Shown: positions 43,101-53,293 of the stretch, piece by piece | Position numbering within the stretch: the first letter of the stretch is position 1 | Layout of the letters: every line of letters begins with the position of its first letter | Origin: Mantamonas sphyraenae | Lineage: Eukaryota; CRuMs; Mantamonadidae | Assembly (NCBI GenBank): GCA_026936335.1 | Contig: JAPMXV010000013.1 | Location: forward strand, 62,001 to 126,000 | Length of the DNA: 64,000 bases | Reading direction: 5' to 3' | Position numbers and translations under genes: made by a program | Notes under the pieces: generated by a model | Databases searched by the model: none | The model's input: only the letters and a program-made list of their open reading frames with translations | What the model was told of the DNA's origin: nothing

Positions 43101-46100
43101 CGAGAAGCGCAATTGCATGCGATCGCCGGTGGAAAAGAACACGTCGCCGTTGTCCGGATCCCACGCCGTCCAGTTGACCACACGCGGACCTGGCAACAGG
43201 CCCCAATCGCCCACCAGCACGGGACTCACGCTGATGGAGGGTTGGGACGTGCCCTCGGCGTTGGTCAGTCCACCGTCGTAGAGGACCTGCAGACGGGCCA
43301 CCGACACGGCCGGCGTGTTGGCCCCGGTGGCATCCAGCACCGTCAACAGAGCCGTGCGGTTGTCCAGCCACGTGCCTGCGTAGTTGGCTCCCAACGAGTA
43401 GCCCTGGGTCCAGTTGAACACTCGGTCCACGTGGGCCCGTGTGGCAAGAGAGGGCATGTTGGTGGAGCTGTTGAAGTGCACACGCACCGTGTCGCCTGCA
43501 CTCAGCAGGGCATCGGCGTCGTCCGGATCGTTTGCGGTCACGTTGACCACCACGGGTGCGTTGGCCCACACAAACACGTACACAGAGTTGTTGGTGCAGG
43601 ACAGGTACGTGTCACACACTACGTACTCAAACGAGTCGCTGTAGTACGCCGTGTTGGCCTGTGGCACATACCGCAGCACCCCGTTGATCCCATCCACCTC
43701 CACCGTGCCGTTTTCAGGCGCACGACGCACCGCCAGCGACGTCACATTCACGTTGCCGTCCACATCACTCACCAGCAGCTCGGTCACACGCACGTCCACC
43801 GCCACGTTCTCCGTCGTGTTCACCGTCACGTTGACTCCAAACGGAGCGTCGTTCACGAAAATCACCGTAATGTTGGCCGTGGCATTGTCGCAATGGCCGT
43901 ACGTGTCGCACACCTGCCAGCGCAACGAGTCGACGCCGTAAAAGTGCAGGGATGGCGTGTAGCGGATGGCACGGATGGGCACCAACACCTCGGTGGTGCC
44001 ATTCCTGGGCTGTTCCAACACACTCAGCGTGTTCCAATCCAGATTGCCATCCACGTCGCTTGCTGCCAGGGTGCCAGCAATTGTCAGCACCGTGTCTTCC
44101 AGCGTCACATAGTTGCGATCCTGCACCACTGGGCCGTCGTTGACAAACACCACCTCCACAGTCACACGCACGTCGTCACACACCACACCACCACCGCTGC
44201 CCGTGTCACACACACGCACCACCGCCGTGTTCACACCAAACCAATCCTGCGCCGGGGCAAAGGCCACGCCGCCGTCGGCATACGACAACACACCGTTGGC
44301 AGGGGCGGTCACGGTGGCGAGGGTGGACACGTCCATGAGACGCGACGCATTGTTGGACAGCGTTGTGTTGGCATTGCGCACCACGGCGGCAAGCTCATCC
44401 TCGAGGGAACGCACCTGCACACTGGCTTCCGTGCGTCCTGCATCGCCTCCATTCCATCCGGGGTGGCTGTCGTATGCCACTGCGCTCGTGCGTCGAATGA
44501 TGTCGTTGATGGCCTGCGACTGCACGTTGAACACCACACGCACCGCACTGCTTGCGTTGCGTGCATACCTGTCCACGCGTGCCTCCACCACGGTGTTGCC
44601 CGCAGTCGTGGTCACACTGTCACACAGTGCACACGACAGACCACCGGCAAACGTAAACAGGGCCGGATCCAATTGTTCCCGGATGACCAGATCGGCGGCG
44701 GGGCCTGTGCTGACTCCACTCACGTGGGCCACATCCATCACAAATTGCACCGTGCCACCCACACCCACGTTGGACACACTCGTGCTGTGTGTAATGCCCA
44801 ACACCGGTTCAACCACAGTCAGATCCACACTGTCGCTCACCGACGATGCCAACGGCGCAAAGTCGGTTCGGCAAACCACACGCAGGTTGCGTGCGTCCAC
44901 ATTGGCCACCACGTCGTCCTGCACACGTGCCACCACCTCCAACACAATGTCCCCGCCCGCAGGGTTGTTGCCCTGGTTCACCACATCCGCACCAAACGCA
45001 AACACCGCTGCGTAGTGCGTCACATTGATGACAGGGCCGCCTGCGGGCAAACCGCTGATCCCGGCATCGACCGAGACCACGCGTGCGGTCAACACATGCA
45101 TGTGGCCATGGACAGCACCGCCAGTGGGCACGGTGCACGTGACGTTGACCGCCTGCGTGCCCTGCATGAGACGTGTTCGGTAGTGCAGGGTCACATGTTC
45201 GTCCACACTCACCTGTGTGCCATACGAGTCTGCGTTGCTGCTGGCCACCAGGCTCACCTGGCCCGTGGCACTGCTCACCAGGCTCACACTCGCACTTGCG
45301 TTGCGTGCGCCCGCACGCGCGTACGCATTCACGCCGGGGAAGCTGTCGTACGTGACATCGACACGTGTGTCCACACGTTGGGCAGGCGCAGCATTCACCA
45401 CCAAATCCGGACGCACGGTGTCGTTGTAACGCACCGCATACGTCACCACCACGGGTCCCTCGCCAAGCTGCACCGTGGACAGACGCACACGCACCTGCGT
45501 GTCACCTGCCCCGTTGCCCATCTCCACTGCAACCAGCGTCGTCACAGGCGTGGTGCCCGTCACACTCACTGTGCCTGGAATGAGATTGCTGCGTGGATCC
45601 AACGCATCCACAATGACCACGTCGTACATGGCGGCTGCACTGGTTGCAGGGTCGTGTTGCAACACCACACGCATGCCCACCACGTCTCCCGCGTCGGCTG
45701 TGCTCACATTGCTGCTCACACCCAACACAGGTGCACTCTCGACAATGCGCAGGGACAAGGAGGCGGTGGTGTTGCCCAGCACGGGGGCACCGTATGCAAA
45801 CACACACTGCATGCCCACACGCGTGTCATTGACATTGGCCGCAACCTGTGCCGGCACACGCACCTGCATGCGCACACGCAGCACATCTGCCTCACTGCTC
45901 CCCGCCACACTCGTGCCACGGTTCACCACATCCGTGCCAAAGTCAAACACCGCCCGATCAGCAAGCCCGTCGCCAGTCACCACTGCATCTGCCACCAACG
46001 TGGCATTGGCTCCCTGTGCCAACACGGTGTTGGTCACATCGGCGCCTACACTGTGCACCCAGGCTGCCACCAGATGAGCACGTCCCACACTGTCTGCAGG

Positions 46101-47315
46101 GTTGTCGCACGTCACACGCACTCCCTGCGTGCCCTGCATCAACACCACACGTGCCTCCAACTCCACCGTCTCACCCAACGCCACGTCCAATGCACCCGTG
46201 GACGACAGCGTACTGTTCACCTGAGCCACCTCCACAGCCACACTCGACACAAGCGACACGTCCGTGGCCGCCGCCGTGCGTGCGTCAGCACGTCCTCCCG
46301 AGCCCGGATGGCTGTCGTACGCCAGCGTGGCATTGTTGTACACACGCTGGAGGGCATTCACAACCACATCGGGTCGCACGGTGTCGTCCAACACGGCCAA
46401 GAAGCGCACAACGGCACTCTCGCCCAGTGACAAGCTTGCCACACGCCATGACACCGTCCCATTGTTCGACAGCACCACCACACTGGCACTGCCACCCACC
46501 TGGGTCACACTGCCAGCCACCAGAGTCATGGCATCGCTCATGCTGTCGTCAAACACCACATCAAAGGCTGCCGTGGCACTTCCTCCCGCATGGCTCACCG
46601 TGGCCGTGTATGCCAACACATCGCCTGCGTCGCCCTCACTGGCATTCACGCTCAGACCAAAGCTCAGCCTGGGTTCCAACACACGCAACGCCAGCGCCGT
46701 CTTCAGGGTCTGTCCCGCGCCAAAGTCGGCCACACAGCTGCTGTTCAACACACTGCCATTCACATTGCCTCCCACGTCGGCCACAGTGGCGTTGAAGCGC
46801 AACAAAATGGTTTCGTCGCCAGAGGCACCCGTGTTGATCAGAGCCAACGTGCCAAACGCAAAGTCAACCCGCGAGCCGTTGAAGCTCACCGTGGCGTTGG
46901 GTGCAGACACAGTCGCACCGAGGCTATGCACACGTGCATCGCCCACCACCAACTGACCCACAGGCACGTTGCACACCACATGCAGGCTCTGTGTACCCTG
47001 CATCGGGGTGACGGCCAACTGCATCGTCACTGTTTCGCCCACGTTCACATCCACACCCGCTGCACTCTGTGCCACGCTGCTGTACACAGTGCGCATATCG
47101 GACGCAATGGGAGAGACCACATAAATGGGCGTAAGCACAGCCGAGGCGGCGTCGCTGCGTCCACCCGCGTTCGGGTGACTGTCGTACGTCACCGTCGCAT
47201 TGTTGCCCACCACAGAGGCACTGTTGGGAGCCACATACGGTTGCACGGTGTCATCCACACGCACCACATACGTCACCACCCACACATCGCCACGCAGCAG
47301 TTCAGGCAATGTCAC
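39978..47315 (-). CDS. giant surface repeat protein, C-terminal segment with membrane anchor and cytoplasmic tail
   Basis: An open frame of 2,445 codons forms the 3' third of the giant gene. In order it holds about three ~300-residue two-part modules (47.3-44.3 kb) and two cadherin-like/Big_9-like domains (about 44.3-43.6 kb) with NYVTLEDTVLTIAGTLAASD and VSDVDGN. About seven ~130-residue repeats follow (43.6-41.3 kb) with FSTGDRMQLRFSEDTS, ID.LL.F and NYTGVWLDA motifs, then one transmembrane helix (VITILGVVVGVLACCFVGVLW, about 41,190-41,255). The ~400-residue tail is cytoplasmic, with KKKKSEM, a poly-Asp run, a Gly-rich stretch and repeated MP dipeptides ending MPSMPSLDKK. Sequons (N-x-S/T) are dense outside. 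No intron is visible. The tail contains no recognised kinase or phosphatase domain. It is probably an adhesin or surface coat protein; that is inference. Confidence 0.85.
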
Positions 47316-50300
47316 GTTGACAACACCACCACTGGCTGCGGCGCCACCACAGATGCCTCTGCCTTGTTGGACGTCACACTGCCACCCACAAGCGTCACTT
47401 GATCCGACACCAGGTCGGTCAGACGCAGAGAGAACGCAGCTGCCACACTGACCCCAGGTACGTGAGACACTGTGGCCGTGATGAGCACGGCATCGTATGC
47501 ATCCGCCTGTGACACATTGCTGCTCAGCGACACCTGTAGCTTGGGCTCCACCACATCCACCAAGCGATGCACTGCCTGTGTGCCATGCACATAATCCACC
47601 ACACAGGACACGTTCAACTGTGTCCCGTTGACGTTGGCCGGCACATCTTGCACACGTGCACGCACATCCAACTCAATGCGATCGGCTTCGCTCACACGGT
47701 TGTCACCCCGGTTGACCACAATGGCACCCAGGGCAAAGTTCACCGCTTCCAACGACGCAGAGGTTGCGTTGCCCAGGGCTCCCACGGCCAAGTCGTGGCC
47801 GCCGATGTTGCTGCCCACAGACGCAACGCGTCCGTCGAGCAACCTCATCTGGCCCGTGCCCTGAGGCAGTGCACACGTCACATTGAGTCCCTGTGTACCT
47901 TCCATCAGCCACACCGAGTAGCGGTACGTCACCACCTCATCGATGCTCACGTCCTGCACCACTGCGTCATGGAATTGCAGGGCATTGCTACTCACAGTGT
48001 GGTTCCACACTTGCAACGTGCTCATCAGGTCAGACACCGCAAAAATGCTGCTGATGCTGGCTTTGGCCTCGTTGCTGCGTCCACCATAGCCCGGGTGGCT
48101 GTCATAACGCACACTCACGTTGTTGTCAATCACCAGCTGGTTGTTGACGACCACGTCTGGCACCACGCTGTCCTGCACGCGACCCACATAGGTCACCGTC
48201 CATGTCTCACCGCGTGGCAAACGCGCCAGTCGCACCTCCACCGTGGTTGTACCACTCACCACCACGGCCTCGTTGCGATCACTTGTCACCGAGCCGGACA
48301 CCAGGGCAAACTTGTCCTCAAACACATCCGACAGCACCACATCGTAGGCATCGCTGCTGCTGCCACCCAGATGGCTCACCGTGCTTGTGAACAGCACCCC
48401 ATCGGCGGCATCGGCCACGGTGGCGTTGGTCACCATGGTCACGTTCAACAACGGCTCCACCAACACCGCCGCCACACTCTGCTGCGTGGCCACCACGCCC
48501 AAGTCGGCATGGCACGCCAGACTCACCAGCGACCCGTTTGTGGTCAATCCGGTGTCTTGCACACGTACGCCCACACGCATCACAAGCGTGTCTTCTGCAT
48601 CGCGCACATTGTCACCCACGTTGGTGAGTACACCCAAGTCAAACACGACACGGTCTCCTGTGGACACCATGCGTGCATGCATCTCGGATGCACTCACACC
48701 CTGCACCTGTGTGCCCACATGCGTCACGTTGGCAAGCTCAAACACAGCCACACTGCCGCCTGCCGTCCAGCACGTCACATTCACACTCTGGCGACCCTCC
48801 ATCAGACCCAGCGTGTACTCTGCCTCGAGCAACTCGCCCACGGCCACCTGCGTTTGCAACACCGTCGACGACACGCTGCTGTTGACAAACACAAGGGTGT
48901 CCGTCACCGTCGACACAAGGGCAATGGGCGCTGCGTCGGTGTGTAGCACATACGCACGAGGTCCATCACTTGCGGGCGCACTCAGATACGCCACCGAGGC
49001 GTTGTTTGCCAACTGCAACCCCGCCGTGGCGCTCGTATTGGCATACACCGTGTCATCCACACGCACCACGTAGCGCACCGTCACAACCTCGCCCAGACGC
49101 AACACATCGGTACGCACATGGACGCGTGCATCACCAGCCGCGTTACCCACAAGCACATAGGCACCAGCCGACGGCGTCACACTCCCATTCACAAGACTCA
49201 TCTGGTCGTCCAGCACGTCTGTCACGTCCACTTGGTATGCAGGAGCCACACTGGCGCCCGTGTGACTCACCACCACAGTGTACTCCACAAAGTCACCCGC
49301 ATCGGCCGCGCTCACGTTGCGGCTCAGCGCAATGCTCAGCGCAGGCTCGACGATTTCCGCACGCACTCCCGTGGCTGCCAGTTTGGCGTAGCCATAGTCC
49401 ACCTGACACGCAATGGCAAGCTGCGTCGTGTTGACATTCGCTGCCACGTCATCCACATGGGCCACCACGCGCACCAGGATGCGGTCATCACCGTTGCGCA
49501 AGAAATCACCGCGGTTCACAACGTCGCCAAAGTCAAACTCGGCACGCGTTGTGTTGACCAGTGCAGATGCACCCACGACCAACTTGGCAGCGGTCACACG
49601 TGTACCCATGGACACCACGGTGGCGTTGGTGACACTGACGCGCGTGATCATCGGTGTCTCACATGTCAGGTTCAGTGCCTGTGTGCCTTCAACCACATCC
49701 ACCCACGTATCCACGTTGAGATACTCGCCAACGGCCACGTCGATCACACTCGCGTTCAGCTGTGCAGCGGTTGTGTCCACCAGCGACGTCGAAGCAATCG
49801 CACTCGCCGTCTGCATCTGCGACACTGCATCCAGGCTCACTTCGGCCACAACCAATCCCACGCGACCGTCACGCGTCGGGGTGCTGTACCAGGTCGCACT
49901 TGCGTTGCCTCGGATTTGGGCAAGGACGTTGGCGACCACGTCCGGTCGCGCCGTATCACTCACCAGGGCAGCGTACGTCAGGTTGACGCTCATGCCCAGG
50001 GGCAACACCGGCAAGCGCAACACCACTGTGTGGTTGGACGCGTCCAGTGTACCAGATGTCACGGAAACACTGCCAGGGATCAATTGAAGGTCTCCCGGGA
50101 ACAAATTGCTGATGACGAGATCCGACGGTGACGCCGTCGACGTGTTGGTGTGTGCAATGGAGTCGTGGAACAACACCACATCACCGGCATCGGCCACAGT
50201 GACATTGGCTGTGTGTTGCACGGTCAGTGACGCCTGAACCAATTCCACCTCGACTGGCGTGAGCAGAATGCAGCCACTCTCGGTGCCACAGAACGTGGCC

Positions 50301-53293
50301 TGGATGCGACCGACCACGCCCTGCGTGTTGGAGAGGACGTCTTCAAAGCGGAGGTCCACCTCGACTGTGACGTCGTCGTCGCTGTTCTTGAAGTTGTCGC
50401 CTCGGTTCACAATCGCACCGAAATCAAACACCGCACTACCAGCAGTAATGGTACCGTTGGAGCCCACCGTAAGGTTGCTGGATGATACTTGTCCACCCAT
50501 GGCAACTACACGTGCTCGAACGACGCCCATCACACCTGCACCCACGCTGTCCACAGAGATGTTGGCCAGCTGCTGAGAGCCTTCAAAGAGGCGCACAGTC
50601 ACGTTGACACTGATAACTTCATGCACAGACAGATCCAACAGAGTAGTGTTGAACTGGGCAGATGTGGTTTGGTCAAACGCTGTTCCGATGACGGCAAACG
50701 AAGGGACGTTCTCAGAAAACACTTGGATGGGTGTGATTGCTGCCCAGTTGCCGTACGAGCGATCCACGCTTCCCTGTGCAGGCAGCGAGTCCCACACAGC
50801 GCTGCTGTTGCTCGCCAGTGTCTGCAGCGGACGCACCGTGTCATCCACACGTGCCACAAGCACCACTGTCACACTCTCGTTGCGCAGGATATCAGACACA
50901 TCCACACGCACCGTCGTGTCACCCACACCGTTGCCTTGTGTCACCGCTCCCTTGCTCGTGCTCACACTGCCGTTCACCAGCGTCATCTGGTCCTCCAGCA
51001 GATCCGTGATCACCACATCGTACGCAACACTCGTCGACGCTGCCGCATGGTCAACCACAATCGTCAGCTCCACAAAGTCACCGGCGTCCACAACGCTCAC
51101 ATTCGCACTCTTGCTCATGTTCAGTGCCGGTTCCACCTTGTCCAGCTTGATCGTCGAGCTCAGGCATCCATACACGAAGCAGCTCGTCGCCGTGGCGTTG
51201 CCACTCACACCGTCCTGGTTCGCAGGCAGATCCACCACACGTCCCACAACCTGCACCATGATCATGTCTGCGTCCGTGGCCACGTTGTCTGCCCGGTTCA
51301 CCACAGTGCCAAAGTCAAACAACGCCCGGTCGACCACACCGTCGCTCAGTGCTGCGTCTGTGTTCACACTCACGTTGCCCACAGCCAGACGCGATGACAC
51401 AACGTTGCTGCCCATGTACACAACCTCGCCACTCACAATCGACAGCTTGCTTGTGCCACTCGGCATGTCCACGGTCACGTTCACGTCCTGTGTGCCCTCA
51501 AACAGACGCACACTTGCGTTGAATGTCACCGTCTCACCCACAGCCAAGTCGCCCACAAACAGATTGTGCTCCTCCGTCTGCGTCGTCGCCTCCGACGTCG
51601 ACACAGCCACAAAGGTCAGTGCGTTGGGCGAGAACACTTGGATGGGTGTGATTGCTGCCCAGTTGCTGTACGAGCGATCCACGCTGCCCTGTGCAGGCAG
51701 CGAGTCCCACACAGCACTGCTGTTGCTCGCCAGTGTCTGCAGCGGACGCACTGTGTCATCCACACGTGCCACCAGCACCACCGTCACACTCTCGTTGCGC
51801 AGGATATCAGACACATCCACACGCACCGTCGTGTCACCCACGCCGTTGCCCTGTGTCACCACTCCCTTGCTCGTGCTCACGCTGCCGTTCACCAGCGTCA
51901 TCTGGTCCTCCAGCAGATCCGTGATCACCACATCGTACGCAACACTCGTCGACGCTGCCGCATGGTCAACCACAATCGTCAGCTCCACAAAGTCACCGGC
52001 GTCCACAACGCTCACATTCGCACTCTTGCTCATGTTCATCACAGGCTCCACAATCGTCACACTTTGCACCTGCTGCTGACACTGATACACGTAGCAGCTG
52101 CGCACCACAATCGCTTCGTTGTCGCCCAGCTGGTTTGCGGCAACGTCCACAGCACGCACCACAACCTCCACAGTGATGTCATCGCCTGCCGTGTCCACGT
52201 TGTCGCCCACGTTCACCACCGTGCCAAAGTCAAACACAGCACGGTCAGACACACCGTCCACAACAAGCGCATCCGACACCGTAGCCACGCTGCCCACACC
52301 CAGTGTGCTCGACGTCACCTGACCACCCATGCTAATCACACGAGTGCTCACCACGCCCAGACGCACGGCACTCACAGGCATGTCCACAGTCACGTTCACG
52401 TCCTGTGTGCCCTCAAACAGACGCACAGTTGCTGTCAGCACAAGCTCCTCGCCAATGGCAAGCTCACTTGCACTGGTGCTGGCCAGCGACGTGTTGACCA
52501 GCTGCAGTGTCAGTGCGTTGGGTGACAGCACTTGGATGGGTGTGATTGCTGCCCAGTTACTGTACGAGCGATCCACGCTGCCCTGTGCAGGCAGCGAGTC
52601 CCACACAGCGCTGCTGTTGCTCGCCAGTGTCTGCAGCGGACGCACCGTGTCATCCACACGTGCCACCAGCACCACTGTCACACTCTCGTTGCGCAGGATA
52701 TCAGACACATCCACACGCACCGTCGTGTCACCCACGCCGTTGCCCTGTGTCACCACTCCCTTGCTCGTGCTCACACTGCCGTTCACCAGCGTCATCTGGT
52801 CCTCCAGCAGATCCGTGATCACCACATCGTACGCAACACTCGTCGACGCTGCCGCATGGTCAACCACAATCGTCAACTCCACAAAGTCACCGGCGTCCAC
52901 AACGCTCACATTCGCACTCTTGCTCATGTTCAATGCCGGTTCAACCTTGTCCAGCTTGATCGTCGAGCTCAGGCATCCATACACGAAACAGCTCGTCGCC
53001 GTGGCGTTGCCGCTCACGCCGTCTTGGTTCGCAGGCAGATCCACCACACGTCCCACAACCTGCACCATGATCATGTCTGCGTCCGTGGCCACGTTGTCTG
53101 CCCGGTTCACCACAGTGCCAAAGTCAAACAACGCCCGGTCGACCACACCGTCGCTCAGTGCTGCGTCTGTGTTCACACTCACGTTGCCCACAGCCAGACG
53201 CGATGACACAACGTTGCTGCCCATGTACACAACCTCGCCACTCACAATCGACAGCTTGCTTGTGCCACTCGGCATGTCCACGGTCACGTTCAC
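47312..53293 (-). CDS. giant surface repeat protein, middle segment (DUF11-like/EGTQ modules)
   Basis: 1,993 codons continue the same gene between two apparent frameshifts. The start here is not a real start codon context: it falls inside a module (NVTVDMPSGTS), and the preceding frame supplies the missing LFEGTQ. The segment contains between six and seven modules. Each has a DUF11-like half (DAGDFVELTIVVDHAA, VVITDLLEDQMTLVNGSVS, then VVLVARVDDTVRP) and a second half (DLAVGETVTFNASVRLFEGT, VNVTVDMP, RALFDFGTVVNRADN). DUF11 half-domains are common in bacterial cell-wall proteins and archaeal surface proteins. The region 53.3-50.7 kb belongs to the nearly identical higher-order repeat; modules below 50.7 kb are diverged. 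The segment ends at a stop that lies within a conserved beta-strand and is not believed to be a real terminus. Confidence 0.8.
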   Translation of the reverse strand: MNVTVDMPSGTSKLSIVSGEVVYMGSNVVSSRLAVGNVSVNTDAALSDGVVDRALFDFGTVVNRADNVATDADMIMVQVVGRVVDLPANQDGVSGNATATSCFVYGCLSSTIKLDKVEPALNMSKSANVSVVDAGDFVELTIVVDHAAASTSVAYDVVITDLLEDQMTLVNGSVSTSKGVVTQGNGVGDTTVRVDVSDILRNESVTVVLVARVDDTVRPLQTLASNSSAVWDSLPAQGSVDRSYSNWAAITPIQVLSPNALTLQLVNTSLASTSASELAIGEELVLTATVRLFEGTQDVNVTVDMPVSAVRLGVVSTRVISMGGQVTSSTLGVGSVATVSDALVVDGVSDRAVFDFGTVVNVGDNVDTAGDDITVEVVVRAVDVAANQLGDNEAIVVRSCYVYQCQQQVQSVTIVEPVMNMSKSANVSVVDAGDFVELTIVVDHAAASTSVAYDVVITDLLEDQMTLVNGSVSTSKGVVTQGNGVGDTTVRVDVSDILRNESVTVVLVARVDDTVRPLQTLASNSSAVWDSLPAQGSVDRSYSNWAAITPIQVFSPNALTFVAVSTSEATTQTEEHNLFVGDLAVGETVTFNASVRLFEGTQDVNVTVDMPSGTSKLSIVSGEVVYMGSNVVSSRLAVGNVSVNTDAALSDGVVDRALFDFGTVVNRADNVATDADMIMVQVVGRVVDLPANQDGVSGNATATSCFVYGCLSSTIKLDKVEPALNMSKSANVSVVDAGDFVELTIVVDHAAASTSVAYDVVITDLLEDQMTLVNGSVSTSKGAVTQGNGVGDTTVRVDVSDILRNESVTVVLVARVDDTVRPLQTLASNSSAVWDSLPAQGSVDRSYGNWAAITPIQVFSENVPSFAVIGTAFDQTTSAQFNTTLLDLSVHEVISVNVTVRLFEGSQQLANISVDSVGAGVMGVVRARVVAMGGQVSSSNLTVGSNGTITAGSAVFDFGAIVNRGDNFKNSDDDVTVEVDLRFEDVLSNTQGVVGRIQATFCGTESGCILLTPVEVELVQASLTVQHTANVTVADAGDVVLFHDSIAHTNTSTASPSDLVISNLFPGDLQLIPGSVSVTSGTLDASNHTVVLRLPVLPLGMSVNLTYAALVSDTARPDVVANVLAQIRGNASATWYSTPTRDGRVGLVVAEVSLDAVSQMQTASAIASTSLVDTTAAQLNASVIDVAVGEYLNVDTWVDVVEGTQALNLTCETPMITRVSVTNATVVSMGTRVTAAKLVVGASALVNTTRAEFDFGDVVNRGDFLRNGDDRILVRVVAHVDDVAANVNTTQLAIACQVDYGYAKLAATGVRAEIVEPALSIALSRNVSAADAGDFVEYTVVVSHTGASVAPAYQVDVTDVLDDQMSLVNGSVTPSAGAYVLVGNAAGDARVHVRTDVLRLGEVVTVRYVVRVDDTVYANTSATAGLQLANNASVAYLSAPASDGPRAYVLHTDAAPIALVSTVTDTLVFVNSSVSSTVLQTQVAVGELLEAEYTLGLMEGRQSVNVTCWTAGGSVAVFELANVTHVGTQVQGVSASEMHARMVSTGDRVVFDLGVLTNVGDNVRDAEDTLVMRVGVRVQDTGLTTNGSLVSLACHADLGVVATQQSVAAVLVEPLLNVTMVTNATVADAADGVLFTSTVSHLGGSSSDAYDVVLSDVFEDKFALVSGSVTSDRNEAVVVSGTTTVEVRLARLPRGETWTVTYVGRVQDSVVPDVVVNNQLVIDNNVSVRYDSHPGYGGRSNEAKASISSIFAVSDLMSTLQVWNHTVSSNALQFHDAVVQDVSIDEVVTYRYSVWLMEGTQGLNVTCALPQGTGQMRLLDGRVASVGSNIGGHDLAVGALGNATSASLEAVNFALGAIVVNRGDNRVSEADRIELDVRARVQDVPANVNGTQLNVSCVVDYVHGTQAVHRLVDVVEPKLQVSLSSNVSQADAYDAVLITATVSHVPGVSVAAAFSLRLTDLVSDQVTLVGGSVTSNKAEASVVAPQPVVVLST
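47335..47345 (-). other. apparent frameshift 1 in the giant repeat gene
   Basis: The upstream frame ends with APQPVVVLST and a stop. The alternative frame reads AASGGVVNVTLPELLRGD, which is the strand pattern expected between the GSV block and the VTYVVRVDDT block. Joining needs a missing base or two extra bases in the GGCGCCGC stretch. No GT-AG intron fits. It may be an assembly error or a real lesion. Confidence 0.7.

Noticed and set aside
41292-46430. 1,712-codon plus-strand open frame
   Set aside because: It is antisense to the repeat gene, is His/Arg/Gln-rich without any domain, and mirrors the sense strand's repeats; it is a shadow of codon bias.
47315-53293. two independent genes starting at 47315 and 53293
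   Set aside because: Both 'starts' fall inside a conserved module and overlap the previous stop by a few bases, the pattern of frameshifts and not of gene boundaries.
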